DNA of 64,000 nucleotides from JALZVT01 sp039029135 (GCA_039029135.1 JBCCGT010000008.1:140782-204781); one strand, 5' to 3'; positions 8,311-17,708 are shown, counted from the first letter of the stretch. Numbers and translations are program-made. The notes: generated by a model not told the origin, from the sequence alone.

Positions 8311-10350
8311 ATGGCGGCCTGGCGGCAGGCGCGCTTCGTTGGCGTCGCCTTGCTCATCGCAGGGTTCGCCACCGATCTGCGAGCGCACGAAAACATCGAA
8401 GAGGTCGTGGTCTACGGCCGTGCCACGCAGCAGCTCGGCAGCGCCCAGAGCGCTTCGGAAGGCATGGTCGGTTTCGACGACATCGCACTCCCGCCGCTCC
8501 TGCGGGTCGGCGAACTTGTCGAGGCGATCCCGGGCATGGTCGCCACGCAGCACTCCGGTACCGGCAAGGCCAATCAGTACTTCCTGCGTGGCTTCAACTT
8601 GGATCACGGCACCGATTTTGCCGCCTCGCTCGACGGCGTGCCGATCAACCTGCGCACCCACGGCCACGGGCAGGGCTATCTCGACCTGAACTTCCTGATT
8701 GCGGAGCTGGTCGAGACGATGAGCTTCGTCAAAGGCAGCTATTCGGCGCGCGTCGGCGATTTCTCGACGGCCGCTAACGCTGCGTTCAGCTACCGCGACG
8801 TGCTGGAAGATGCGCTCGCGGAGATCGAGCTCGGCAGCTATAGCTTTCGTCGCGGCATCGTCGCCGGCAGCTTTACCGCCGGCGAGGCGCAGGCCATCGC
8901 GGCGCTGGAGGTCCAGACCAACAACGGCCCCTGGGATCTCGACGAGGACTTGCAGCAAATCAAGTTCTACACGGGTTGGCGTTTCCCGGTGGGTGACCTG
9001 CACGCGCGCATCGCGCTGCATGGCTATGACAACGAGTGGACGTCGACGGACCAGATCCCCGAACGCGCCGTCGAGAGCGGCTTGATCGACGACCGCGGCT
9101 TCATCGACCCCGACCTCGGCGGCGACACGCATCGCTATGCGCTAACGGCGGACATAGACGGTCACAGCTGGTCCGCCGGCGCCTACGCGATCGACTACGA
9201 GCTCGCCCTGTTTTCGAACTTCACCTACTTTCTGGACGATGAAACCAACGGCGACGAGTTCGAACAGCGCGACCGACGCAATCAGTATGGCGCCTGGTTC
9301 GAGGGCGGGCGCGAGCTGAGCAACGGCAATCGACCGTTCATGCTGCGCTATGGCGCAAACTGGCGCTTCGACGATATCGACGAGCTGGGCCTGTACCGCA
9401 CCGCGGAGCGCGCGCGACTGCAGACCATCCGCGATGACAAGGTCGAACAGCACTCGCTGTCCGGCTTTCTGGAGGCTGAGTCGCAGCTCACCGAGAGGCT
9501 GCGTGCCACTGCCGGTGTGCGGGTCGACTGGTACGACTGGGACGTCAGCGCCCGGCAGGCGGCTAACTCGGGGAGCGGCAGCGACGCCGTTTTCAGCCCC
9601 AAGCTCGCGCTCGCCTGGCGCGTGGCGCAGAACGTGGAGGGCTACGCCAACTGGGGTCGCGGCTTTCATTCGAACGACGTCCGCGGGGCAACGATCACCG
9701 TCGATCCGGCCAGCGGCGATTCCGCGGATACGGTGGACACCTTCGCGCGCTCCAACGGCGGCGAGCTGGGGGTGCGCTTCGAACGCGGCACGGGCCTGAA
9801 TCTGTCCGTTACCGCGTTTCTGCTCGATCTCGACTCCGAGCTGTTGTTCGTCGGCGACGCAGGCACGACCGAGGTCAGCGGCGCCAGTCGTCGGACGGGC
9901 GTCGAGGTGTCGGGCTTCTGGCAGGCGCTGGAATGGCTCGCGCTAAACGCGGCCTACACGGACACCAACGCGCGATTTCGGGGCGTCGATCGTGACGAAC
10001 GCGAGATTCCGGGCGCGGTGGGACGGACGTTTTCGCTGGGTGCCAACATGGCTTGGCAGAACGGCGTGAAGGCCGGGATCCGCGCCCGCTATCTGGGCGA
10101 GGCGCCGCTGATCGAAGACGATTCGGTGCGCTCCGGCGACTCCTGGCTCGTCAACGCCGGCGTCGGCTACGAGTGGCGCAGCTTCGAATTCCACCTGGAC
10201 GTGTTCAATCTATTCGATTCAAACGACACGGATATCGCCTACTTCTTTGCCTCGCGTCTGCCAGGGGAGCCGGCGGGTGGCGTAGAGGATACGCACTATC
10301 ATCCGCTTGAGCCGCGCACCGCGCGGGCGAGCGTGCGCTTTGTCTGGTAG
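8311..10350 (+). CDS. TonB-dependent outer-membrane receptor
   Basis: About 679 residues. ATG 8311 gives a clean signal peptide (MAAWRQARFVGVALLIAG) and an early EEVVVYGRA TonB-box-like segment. The plug domain follows (ANQYFLRGFNLDHGTDFAAS then RTHGHGQGYLDLNFLI). A 22-strand-type barrel follows and ends in the expected terminal aromatic (VRFVW). Frames stay open upstream to 8173 with ATG 8215 as another candidate, but that extension is not signal-like. The His-rich plug segment defines a recognisable receptor subgroup; its ligand cannot be assigned. The 217 bases before it hold no gene and probably carry its promoter. It is complete, unlike the receptor at the window start. Confidence 0.92.
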   Translation: MAAWRQARFVGVALLIAGFATDLRAHENIEEVVVYGRATQQLGSAQSASEGMVGFDDIALPPLLRVGELVEAIPGMVATQHSGTGKANQYFLRGFNLDHGTDFAASLDGVPINLRTHGHGQGYLDLNFLIAELVETMSFVKGSYSARVGDFSTAANAAFSYRDVLEDALAEIELGSYSFRRGIVAGSFTAGEAQAIAALEVQTNNGPWDLDEDLQQIKFYTGWRFPVGDLHARIALHGYDNEWTSTDQIPERAVESGLIDDRGFIDPDLGGDTHRYALTADIDGHSWSAGAYAIDYELALFSNFTYFLDDETNGDEFEQRDRRNQYGAWFEGGRELSNGNRPFMLRYGANWRFDDIDELGLYRTAERARLQTIRDDKVEQHSLSGFLEAESQLTERLRATAGVRVDWYDWDVSARQAANSGSGSDAVFSPKLALAWRVAQNVEGYANWGRGFHSNDVRGATITVDPASGDSADTVDTFARSNGGELGVRFERGTGLNLSVTAFLLDLDSELLFVGDAGTTEVSGASRRTGVEVSGFWQALEWLALNAAYTDTNARFRGVDRDEREIPGAVGRTFSLGANMAWQNGVKAGIRARYLGEAPLIEDDSVRSGDSWLVNAGVGYEWRSFEFHLDVFNLFDSNDTDIAYFFASRLPGEPAGGVEDTHYHPLEPRTARASVRFVW

Positions 10351-10621
10351 GGCGCTGGCGCCCTGTGCCAAACCGAGAGAGTGTATCTGTGCGGGAGTCG
10401 CGGCTGCGTGACCGCGCGCTAGTACGGCATCGAGCTGATCGATCAGACGCCCTGCCAGGAAATCTATCGCAAGACGGTCGGTCAGCTCGGTGAGGGTGCA
10501 ATACCCGAACTGACAGGCGATCACACGCGTATCGTCGAGCGTCACGGCACGCCGCGACACTCCCACTGAGCGGAACGCGCACTGCTATGAAAGCTTGTTC
10601 CCGCGCTGATCGGGCGCAGCG
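10351..10621. other. Intergenic region, no gene supported
   Basis: This 271-base stretch lies between the TonB receptor stop and the LacI-type stop. A plus-strand frame of 48 codons (10423-10569) and an overlapping minus-strand frame (down from 10566) both have GC-rich third positions. Neither has a good start or a recognisable match; one may be a gene relic. Confidence 0.4.
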
Positions 10622-11662
10622 CTAATCCATGCGTGCTTCGGCGACCGACTCGCGAATGATCAGCCGATGCGGGACGATTTCGATGTTCGGCATGCCTTCT
10701 GCCTCGCCTTCGATTTCGCGGCAGAGTCGATACATCACCCGTTCCCCGATCTCCTCGGCGGGCTGATGAACTGTAGTAAGCGGCGGCTCCGTCACGCTCG
10801 CGTAGCGGATGTCATCGAAACCCAGCACCGAGATGTCGCCGGGAACCTCCAATCCGGCGGAACGGCACTCGTGAAGTGCCCCCATAGCCATCTCGTCGTT
10901 GGCACAGAACAGCGCGGTGGGTCGACTGCCGGAGTTGATCAGCTTGCGGGTTGCCCGCACTGCGCCTTCGATCGTCAGCTCGCCGGGCAGCACCCAGCGG
11001 TCGTCGATGGATAGGTTGGCGCGTGCCATGGCGGCGCGATAGCCGAACTCCCGGTCCTTGGTGAGCAGCGACGTCTCGGTGCCGTAGATGAACGCGATGC
11101 GCCGATGTCCCAGCGAGATCAGGTAGTTGGTCGCCTCACGCGCCGCGGCGACGTTGTCGATGTGCACACCCGGAAAATCCGTCAGCTCGGGCGCGATCGT
11201 CTCGCAGCCAACGACGATGGGCAGGGCCTGGCTACTTTGCGCGGACAGTACTTCGGTACCGAACGGCGACATGCTGGCGAGCAGGATGATGCCGTCGGCC
11301 TGTTTCGAAACCACGAGGCGACCGATCTCGTCCGCGGTCATCGTGTTGAACTGGGTCTCGTTGATTAGCAGGCTGTAGCCCTTGGCGCTGGCGGCTGTGC
11401 GGATGCCAGCCATCACCTCCGTAAAGAACGGATCACCCACGGACGGCAGTACGACCATGACCATCTGCGTTCTGCCGCGGCGAAAACTCTGTGCGAGCGT
11501 GTTGGGGGAGTAGCCGGTTTCGATGATCGCGTTCTGGACCTTGATGCGGGTCTTTTCGCGAACCTTGTCCGGTTGATTGATGCAACGCGAGACGGTGGCG
11601 ATAGACACGCCCGCGATGCGAGCGACGTCCTTGATGGAAGCTGGGGTAGAGTTTTCAGCCAC
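10622..11662 (-). CDS. LacI-family transcriptional regulator
   Basis: A 346-residue regulator. The N terminus (IKDVARIAGVSIATVSRCIN) is the LacI helix-turn-helix, and the hinge-helix region (YSPNTLAQSFRRGRTQMV) follows. A periplasmic-binding-protein-like sensor domain fills residues 60-346. Family members bind palindromes with a central CG and release them on binding a small sugar-like ligand. It lies downstream of the SDR gene on the same strand. A 15-bp inverted repeat sits 45 bases before its start and a 14-bp CG-centred palindrome sits before the SDR, so auto- and local regulation are likely. Confidence 0.93.
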   Translation of the reverse strand: MAENSTPASIKDVARIAGVSIATVSRCINQPDKVREKTRIKVQNAIIETGYSPNTLAQSFRRGRTQMVMVVLPSVGDPFFTEVMAGIRTAASAKGYSLLINETQFNTMTADEIGRLVVSKQADGIILLASMSPFGTEVLSAQSSQALPIVVGCETIAPELTDFPGVHIDNVAAAREATNYLISLGHRRIAFIYGTETSLLTKDREFGYRAAMARANLSIDDRWVLPGELTIEGAVRATRKLINSGSRPTALFCANDEMAMGALHECRSAGLEVPGDISVLGFDDIRYASVTEPPLTTVHQPAEEIGERVMYRLCREIEGEAEGMPNIEIVPHRLIIRESVAEARMD

Positions 11663-11706
11663 GTCGAGTTTCGGGAATCGTCACACCTACAATCACCACG
11701 CAATGT

Positions 11707-11721
11707 AACGCAATTTGCGTT
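11707..11721. promoter_or_regulatory. Inverted repeat upstream of the LacI-type gene
   Basis: AACGCAA-T-TTGCGTT is a 7-bp perfect inverted repeat with a one-base centre, 45 bases upstream of the regulator start. It may be an operator for autoregulation. It differs from the 12642 palindrome, so the assignment is tentative. Confidence 0.4.
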
Positions 11722-11781
11722 CGTTGCGGCGTCGGCAGGGCCAGGCATCCTGAATGACGAGTCGCGAGTTGCCGGCTCATC

Positions 11782-12597
11782 TCAGGACGCCTTGCTCTCG
11801 TCGTCTCGATACGGCCAGTTCGCCTGGGCGAAGACGCCGCCGTCTACGAACAGCGTCTGACCGGTGACGAAACAGGATTTGCGCGATGCAAAAAATTCCA
11901 CCGCATCGGCGATGTCGCGCGGATAACCCACCCGGTCCAGCGGCGTAATGTTCGCCCAGCTCGCTGCGTAGTCCGGCGCCTCGACCCGCGTGCGTTCGAT
12001 CAGGATGCCCCCCGGGGCGACGCAGTTGACCCGAATGCCGTGCTTGCCGAGCTCGATGGCGGCAGACTTGGTAAACATTTCGACGCCGCCCTTGGACGCG
12101 CTGCAGTCGACCAGTTTCGGGAACGCGCGCTGATTGCAGCCGCTGCCGATGTTCACGATGGAGCCACCGGCGGCGTGCTCGATCATCGAGCGCGCGGCGC
12201 GCTGGGTGTTCAGAAAGGTGCCCTTCAGGTTGGTGCCGATGACGCGATCCCAGTCCGCCTCGTCGAGTTCCAGCAGCGGCGCCCAGGTTTGGCAGCCGGC
12301 GTTGTTGACGACCAGATCGGGGCCGGTGCCGAACGTCTGCTCCAGCGTGCTGTAGAAGGCCTCAACCTGTTCCGCTTCGCCGACGTCGCAGGGCTGATAC
12401 ATAGCCCGGCGTCCCAATGCCTCGATGGCGGCGAGCGTGTCGTCCGCCGCGGGCGCGATGTCGCAGAACGCGATGTCCCAACCGCGCGTCGCGAAGTGCT
12501 GACCCAGGAAGCGCCCGATGCCTGCGGCGCCGCCGGTGATGACGGCGAGCTGTCCCGCTGGTGCCGGGTTGCTGGAATCCGAGTGTTGCTGGGTCAC
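11782..12597 (-). CDS. SDR-family oxidoreductase with Cys in place of the catalytic Tyr
   Basis: A 271-residue classical SDR. The cofactor motif TGGAAGIG is near residue 21 and NNAG follows at about residue 98. The expected Y-x3-K is C-S-A-S-K (VDCSASKGG), and the codon TGC is clear in the sequence, so the proton-donor Tyr is replaced by Cys. The C-terminal PGG and VDGG motifs are normal. Such proteins oxidise or reduce hydroxyl/keto groups with NAD(P); loss of Tyr may alter or abolish this. It stands first in a probable two-gene unit with the LacI regulator, behind a palindromic operator at 12642. Confidence 0.9.
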   Translation of the reverse strand: MTQQHSDSSNPAPAGQLAVITGGAAGIGRFLGQHFATRGWDIAFCDIAPAADDTLAAIEALGRRAMYQPCDVGEAEQVEAFYSTLEQTFGTGPDLVVNNAGCQTWAPLLELDEADWDRVIGTNLKGTFLNTQRAARSMIEHAAGGSIVNIGSGCNQRAFPKLVDCSASKGGVEMFTKSAAIELGKHGIRVNCVAPGGILIERTRVEAPDYAASWANITPLDRVGYPRDIADAVEFFASRKSCFVTGQTLFVDGGVFAQANWPYRDDESKAS

Positions 12598-12641
12598 GCT
12601 GTCAACGGGCCTTGTGCTGCGATGGATTGAGCGAGGAAAAT

Positions 12642-12655
12642 TGTAAACGTTTACA
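12642..12655. promoter_or_regulatory. Perfect 14-bp palindrome, probable LacI-family operator
   Basis: TGTAAACGTTTACA is a perfect palindrome with a central CG, typical of LacI-family operators. It lies 45 bases upstream of the SDR start. The nearest candidate binder is the LacI-type protein encoded just downstream of that SDR. Seen: the palindrome and position. Inferred: the protein that binds it. Confidence 0.75.
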
Positions 12656-12663
12656 TGTCCTAA

Positions 12664-12723
12664 GGCCAGAGGACGCCAGAGGAGGCCAGAGGAGGCCAGA
12701 GGAGGCCAGAGGAGGCCAGAGGA
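12664..12723. repeat. 10-bp minisatellite, six copies (GGCCAGAGGA)
   Basis: Six consecutive 10-bp units, one with a single change (C for the first G), followed by a degraded seventh. It lies between the operator at 12642 and the 3' end of the batD-batE gene, outside coding sequence. A tract like this is prone to change in copy number. Confidence 0.92.
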
Positions 12724-12783
12724 AGCCAGCGGCGTGGTGTCCCACCTGCTGCAGCCGGCGCGCGCCTTCGACTGGGGCTGCGA

Positions 12784-15378
12784 TCAGTCCCGGGGAATCA
12801 CGTCGGCCAGCGAGGCGCGCTGCAGCCAGCCGCGACTGCCGTCGCCGAGTGCGACACGTCGCCAGCCGTCGCGCCGCTCCAAGACGATCACCTCAGCGCC
12901 CGCCGGCAAGGGTTCCGCGAACGCCGCAGCCGCGCCGATGCTGTCCGCGCTCCGCAGCAGCGCACCATCGAGGATGACGACTGCATGATCTGCATCGTGG
13001 TCGTCGAAGACCGCGGATGCGGTGCAGGCAAGCCACAGCAGGCCGGGCGCTATCGCGAGGCGCGCTAGCGCGGGACGGCGAAGCAGCAACAGCGTCAGCA
13101 TCAGGGCGAAGCCCAGCGCGCCCAGCAGGTAACGGTCTGCGGGCGTAAGGGTGCGCTGCCAGAACAGCAGGGTCGCGAACGCGCCGTCGGCGTCGATAGC
13201 GGGCAGCCACGCTGGCGCGCGGTCGCGCAACCACTGGAGGTTGGCGCGTGCCCGCGCGTTGCCTGGATCGAGGTGCAGCGCGCGGCGAAACGCCAGGGTC
13301 GCGGCGCCGTGGCGCTGCGCGCCGAGGGCCGCGTTGCCCCAGTCCGCCTGCAGCTCCGCGGCCTGCGGATGGCGGGCTGCGAGTGAGGCGAGCGCGCGTT
13401 CCGCGGCGTCGAAGCGGGCGACGCGCTGCACCCGATCGGTGGTTGCCAGCGCCTGCTTATATAGCTGGCGCGCCGCGTTGAATGCGTCGGGCTCCGCTGC
13501 CCCGGCGGGTTCGCTTGTTGCCGCGAGGCCGAGCAGCAGCCCGCACAGCAGTCCTATGAGCGGCGCGCTGGCGACGGCCGGCGGTGCGCTCGTCGGATTA
13601 GGCGCCAGGAGCCCCTCGAGGGCGCGCCGATCCTCCTCGGCCAGCGGCGTTTGCTCGGCCTGCGGATCGTAGGCGACGGTCTCCAGGCGACTGACGACCG
13701 GAGCGCGCAGCAGCTCGGGTTGTTCGGTGACGCTCGCGAACTCCCGTAGCGCGGCCAGGATCTCCGGCGCCGCCGTCCGTAGGGGTTCGCGACTCGCGAT
13801 CGCGGCCGCGGCGCGGCGCCGGGCGCCGGCGGTCCGACCGCGCTCCCGGCGCGCCGCGTGCGTGCCGCGCCACCACAGGATCAGAGCGGCCGCGACCAGC
13901 GGTACGGCATATAGCAGGGCGAGCAGCGGCAGCCACCAGCGCGCCCGCCAGGACGATCGCAGCGTCTGCGCGGCGGCGCTGAGCGCCATGTCGGCGCCGA
14001 TCAGCGTGCTCTGCCCCGGCGTCCGGGTGGGGCCAGGCGCGGGCAATGCCCGGGCCTGCGGCTGTGGCGCGGCGGAGGCGACCTGCTCGGCGCCGACCCG
14101 TTCGGCGCCGCTCACCGACAGCGCGATGGGGCGGCTGCGTGCGACCTCGTAGGTCCCGCGCGCGGGATCGAAATAGCCGAACGCGAGCGCCGGGATCTCC
14201 CGGACCTCGGCGCTCAGCACCCGCACGATGGCGCGGAAGGTTTTGCCGCCTGCGGTCGCCTCGCCGACGTCCGGTGCGGCCGCGACGCCAAACAGCGCGG
14301 CGGGCAGACCGGCCGCTTCGAGTGACGGCAGGCTGAGGCCGGCAAGCGACGCATCGCCGCGCACGCTGATCTCGAGCTCCACCGGATCGCCCACCTGGAC
14401 GACCGTGCGTTCGGCGGTGACGTCGATGCCGAAGCCGCTGCCGATGGCGTTCACGAAGCTGGCGGGCCGATCCGCGAGGGGCAGGGCGCGCACGACGAGC
14501 GTCTCTTGTGCGCTGGTGGCCTGGTACAGGTCGGTGCGGGTGCGGCGAAAACCGAAGCGATCCCGGTAGGCGCCCGCGCTGAGCTGGGCGACCACGCGGA
14601 TCGGCGCGACGTCGAGGGGTCCGGCGCGCTGGGCGGTGATCTCGACGGGGAACCGAAAGCGCCCATAGCGCACGCCGGCCTCCGTGATCTGGTCCTGCTG
14701 CAGCGGCAGCGCCAGCGTCTTTACGCCCGCGTTGAAGTTGATCGTGCGGCCGACCGATGCCGGCGCCGCGACGCGGACCGCATCGTCTTCGAACAGCGGC
14801 ACCACGAAGTCGAACTCCTGCACGTCCTTGGTCAGCAGCCACTCGATCTCGGCGGTGAACGTCTCGCCGATCCATACGGGCCGATCGGGCAGCTTGAGGC
14901 GCAGCTGCATGTCGCTCGAGACCTCAATCTCGCCCGCCTGCAGGCGCGCCGGCTGGGTGCTGGCCCTGAGCGCGCCCTGCGTGATCTCGAGCGCGGGCAC
15001 CGTGTAGGTGCCGGCTCGCGGTACCTCCACCCGCCAGCGGTAGGCGAAGGTCACCGACCGCGATTCGCTGCGGCGACCGTTGATGAAGCTGATCTGCTGG
15101 GACACGTTCGGATTGACGCCCAGGTAGGTGACCTTCGCGCCGGGAATCGCAAGCGCAGGCTCCGCGGGTTGGGGGTCTTCGGCGAAGCCGGTCGCCTCCA
15201 TCACCAGTCCGAAGGGCAGCCCGGCGTAGACCTGGCGGCTGTCGAGCCGCAGCTGGACCTCGGGCGCGGCGTGCGCAACCGCGACCCAGCTTGCGAGCAG
15301 CAGAACGCCGAGCGCGCGCGCCGTCGATATGGTCCGCGTGGCGACCGTTCGTCGGGCGTTGCTGTGCGGATCCGTCAC
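12784..15378 (-). CDS. BatD-BatE fusion protein (MoxR/Bat operon)
   Basis: An 864-residue envelope protein. A signal peptide (VLLLASWVAVAHA) leads into a BatD-type immunoglobulin-like region (residues 38-470; VYAGLPFGLVMEATGF, IGETFTAEIEWLL). A membrane helix near 484-507 follows. Residues ~610-625 form another hydrophobic segment ending in TSEPAGAAEPDAF, which looks like a buried second signal sequence. A TPR block (628-725), two membrane helices (745-790) and an SH3-like domain ending RGWLQRASLADV follow. The second half is BatE-like, so two usually separate genes are joined. It is last in the operon and overlaps the batC-like gene by four bases. Bat proteins are linked to envelope stress and aerotolerance; the molecular role is unclear. 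Confidence 0.87.
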   Translation of the reverse strand: MTDPHSNARRTVATRTISTARALGVLLLASWVAVAHAAPEVQLRLDSRQVYAGLPFGLVMEATGFAEDPQPAEPALAIPGAKVTYLGVNPNVSQQISFINGRRSESRSVTFAYRWRVEVPRAGTYTVPALEITQGALRASTQPARLQAGEIEVSSDMQLRLKLPDRPVWIGETFTAEIEWLLTKDVQEFDFVVPLFEDDAVRVAAPASVGRTINFNAGVKTLALPLQQDQITEAGVRYGRFRFPVEITAQRAGPLDVAPIRVVAQLSAGAYRDRFGFRRTRTDLYQATSAQETLVVRALPLADRPASFVNAIGSGFGIDVTAERTVVQVGDPVELEISVRGDASLAGLSLPSLEAAGLPAALFGVAAAPDVGEATAGGKTFRAIVRVLSAEVREIPALAFGYFDPARGTYEVARSRPIALSVSGAERVGAEQVASAAPQPQARALPAPGPTRTPGQSTLIGADMALSAAAQTLRSSWRARWWLPLLALLYAVPLVAAALILWWRGTHAARRERGRTAGARRRAAAAIASREPLRTAAPEILAALREFASVTEQPELLRAPVVSRLETVAYDPQAEQTPLAEEDRRALEGLLAPNPTSAPPAVASAPLIGLLCGLLLGLAATSEPAGAAEPDAFNAARQLYKQALATTDRVQRVARFDAAERALASLAARHPQAAELQADWGNAALGAQRHGAATLAFRRALHLDPGNARARANLQWLRDRAPAWLPAIDADGAFATLLFWQRTLTPADRYLLGALGFALMLTLLLLRRPALARLAIAPGLLWLACTASAVFDDHDADHAVVILDGALLRSADSIGAAAAFAEPLPAGAEVIVLERRDGWRRVALGDGSRGWLQRASLADVIPRD

Positions 15379-17708
15379 CAGTCTTTCTCCACGGGCTCGC
15401 GCGTGCCCTCGGCAGCCTCGCGGTCGCGCTGCCGTTCGGCGTCGCGATCGCGAATGGCCTGCAGCCGCTGTCGCGCCTGACGCTCGGAGAGCTGCTCGGG
15501 TTGCGGCTGCTGTTGGCCGCCAGACTCGGACTGCTCGCTGTCGCCACCGTCGTTTTGCTGTGGCGGTTGCAGCGCCCGTAGCGCGTTTTCGATGTGGGTC
15601 ATCGCGGCCTGCTGATCTTCCAGTATGGGCTCCAGCACGGGCGACATCGAGCCCGCGGCCGCGGCGGCCGCCGTCAGTTCGACGCTGGCCGTCTGCATGC
15701 GTCCGGCGGCTTTGCGGGTCTCCGCCGTCGCCGTCGCGAGGTCGGGGCCGGCCGGCGCCTCTTGCTGCGTCTGGCCCGGTACTGGAGGCTGCGCGTCGGC
15801 CTGCCGCGCGAGCGCGTTTGCCAGCGCGTCCGCCATGCCCGCGTGCTCGGCCTGATTCGTCGCCGCCGCGCCGAGTGCCGCGGGTAGATCGTCAGGACCC
15901 AGCGAGAAACCAGCGGCCGTCGCGTCGTGGGTGTCGGTCTGCGCCGCGAGCAGTTCCTGCAGGTGCTCGACGATGGTGAAGAACAGCCGCCGCAGTTCCT
16001 CCAGCGCGGCGCGGGCCGCATCGGCGTCGACGCGTGCCGCCCCGTCGGGCAACAGCGCGCGGCTGCGCTCGATCGCCGCGACGGCGTCGGCGCGAAGCTT
16101 TTCCGCGGCCTCTAGCTGCGCCTGCTGCTGCTCGCGCTGCGCCTCGTCCGGCGGCGCTGCGTTGGCAGCGGGCGCGGGCGACAGCTCCTCGACCAGCAGG
16201 GGTTCGAGCCGCGTGAGGCGGTCCAGATTGTCGCGGCTGATGATCCGGCCGGCCTCTGCGAGCGCATCGCCCGTAGGCCGTTCGCCGCCGCCGTCCTCCG
16301 CGTTGGGCGTCAGCCACGCCACCAGCCGGCTCTGATCGGCGTAGGCGAATTCGATCAGCTCGCGCAGCCCGGCGAAGCGCTCGATCGCGCGATTGAGCTG
16401 ATCGATCGCCTCGAACTGACGCGGCATGGCGCCGGTCCAGTTGCCGTCGCCGAGCGCCTCGCGCGCCGCGTTCATGGCGGTCAGGCTCGCGTCCAGCAGC
16501 GGCGTCGCCTCCTCGGCGGCGCGCAGCGTGCGTCTGGTCTGTTCGTCGGCCTCCTCGGTTTCGGCGGACTGCGCGCCCTCGAAGCGCGCGAGCATTTCGC
16601 CTACCCGGACGGCGGCGTTGTCCTGCCGATCGGCCAGATGCTCTGCGGTCAGCCACGCGGGTGGGGGCGGCGCGTTCGCGTCAAGCGTCGAGCGCGCCGC
16701 CAGCGGCGCGGTGTGGTTCCCGATGCCGAGCTGGTCGCGCAGGATGCCGCGCAGGACCGTGATCGGATCGGTGAGTTGCTCGCGGGCGCGCTTCAGCTCC
16801 GCCAGCGCGGCGTCGGCGCGGCGGTGGGCGCGGTTGCCGTCGAGCCGGCGCAGCCAGCGCCGGGTATCGCTCATCGACTGTCGTGCCTGTTCGAGATGGT
16901 GATCCAGTCCAGCGAGCTGCGCCGCCCGCAGCCGCTCCTGCTGCTCGGCGTCTTCGCCCTTGGCCTCGACCGCGGCGCGCTCTTCGGCGCCGAGCTCTGC
17001 GATCGCGGTCGCCTCGGCGAGGAGGCTGCGCTCGCGCTCGGCGCTCGCCGTAAAGTCGCGCTCGAAGGCCACCGGCTCTGCATCGGCCCCGGCCTCGGCC
17101 ACCTTGACCAGCAGCCGCCGCGTCTGGTCGCGCAGCCCGCGCTGGTCGTCGATGATGCGATCTAGCCGGGCGGCCAGGTCGCGCTGGCCGAGGCTGTCGG
17201 TCAGCTCGAGAATGCGGCGCATGACGATCTCGAGATTCACGCGGGCGTCCTCGTCGCCGGCGTCCCCGAGACGTACGGCGTCGCTAAACCAGGCTGCGGC
17301 TTCGCGCAGCCGTTCGAGAGCCGTCTCGGGCTCTTCCGTGGCCGCGTCTGCCTGCTCTGCCAGCGCCAGGCCGAGATTGTAGGCCGCGCTGAACCGCAGG
17401 GTCGCATCGGCGCCGGCGGTGTCGCGCGCGGCGAGGAAGGCGGTTGCGGCGGTCTCGCTGTCGCCGTCGGCCAACGCGGCGACGCCCTGGTTGTAGCGGG
17501 GTCGACCGGTGAGCTCTGCCTCCGACGGCGGCGCTTCGATGTTCGGGGTGCGGTCGTCCGGTGGCGTCGCATCCGCAGCCGCGGCGCCGGCCTGCGAATC
17601 TTCGGCGCCAGCCGCTGCCGCGTGCGCGGCCTGGACATCCACGATTGCGAGCCACGTGGCACAGACGAGCGCGCCGAGCGCGGTCTTGGTCTGACGCCCG
17701 ATCCTCAC
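15375..17708 (-). CDS. Very large BatC-like TPR/coiled-coil protein
   Basis: A 777-residue exported protein. It has an N-terminal signal peptide (ALVCATWLAIVDVQAAHA) and TPR-like helices at about 65-170 (RPRYNQGVAALADGDSETAA). A long Ala/Glu/Arg-rich helical region fills ~180-700. A Gln-rich linker then leads to a BatC-type tail (LSERQARQRLQAIRDRDAER...VEKDW). BatC proteins are usually far shorter, so the middle is an unusual expansion. It overlaps batB and the batD-batE fusion by four bases each and so is translated as part of the operon. The assignment rests on position, TPRs and the tail; the central region was not recognised. Confidence 0.8.
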   Translation of the reverse strand: MRIGRQTKTALGALVCATWLAIVDVQAAHAAAAGAEDSQAGAAAADATPPDDRTPNIEAPPSEAELTGRPRYNQGVAALADGDSETAATAFLAARDTAGADATLRFSAAYNLGLALAEQADAATEEPETALERLREAAAWFSDAVRLGDAGDEDARVNLEIVMRRILELTDSLGQRDLAARLDRIIDDQRGLRDQTRRLLVKVAEAGADAEPVAFERDFTASAERERSLLAEATAIAELGAEERAAVEAKGEDAEQQERLRAAQLAGLDHHLEQARQSMSDTRRWLRRLDGNRAHRRADAALAELKRAREQLTDPITVLRGILRDQLGIGNHTAPLAARSTLDANAPPPPAWLTAEHLADRQDNAAVRVGEMLARFEGAQSAETEEADEQTRRTLRAAEEATPLLDASLTAMNAAREALGDGNWTGAMPRQFEAIDQLNRAIERFAGLRELIEFAYADQSRLVAWLTPNAEDGGGERPTGDALAEAGRIISRDNLDRLTRLEPLLVEELSPAPAANAAPPDEAQREQQQAQLEAAEKLRADAVAAIERSRALLPDGAARVDADAARAALEELRRLFFTIVEHLQELLAAQTDTHDATAAGFSLGPDDLPAALGAAATNQAEHAGMADALANALARQADAQPPVPGQTQQEAPAGPDLATATAETRKAAGRMQTASVELTAAAAAAGSMSPVLEPILEDQQAAMTHIENALRALQPPQQNDGGDSEQSESGGQQQPQPEQLSERQARQRLQAIRDRDAERQRDREAAEGTREPVEKDW

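Noticed and set aside
10219..10566. 115-codon minus-strand frame after the TonB receptor
   Set aside because: Overlaps the receptor gene by 130 bases, has no ribosome binding site and no recognisable fold; kept only as a possible relic.
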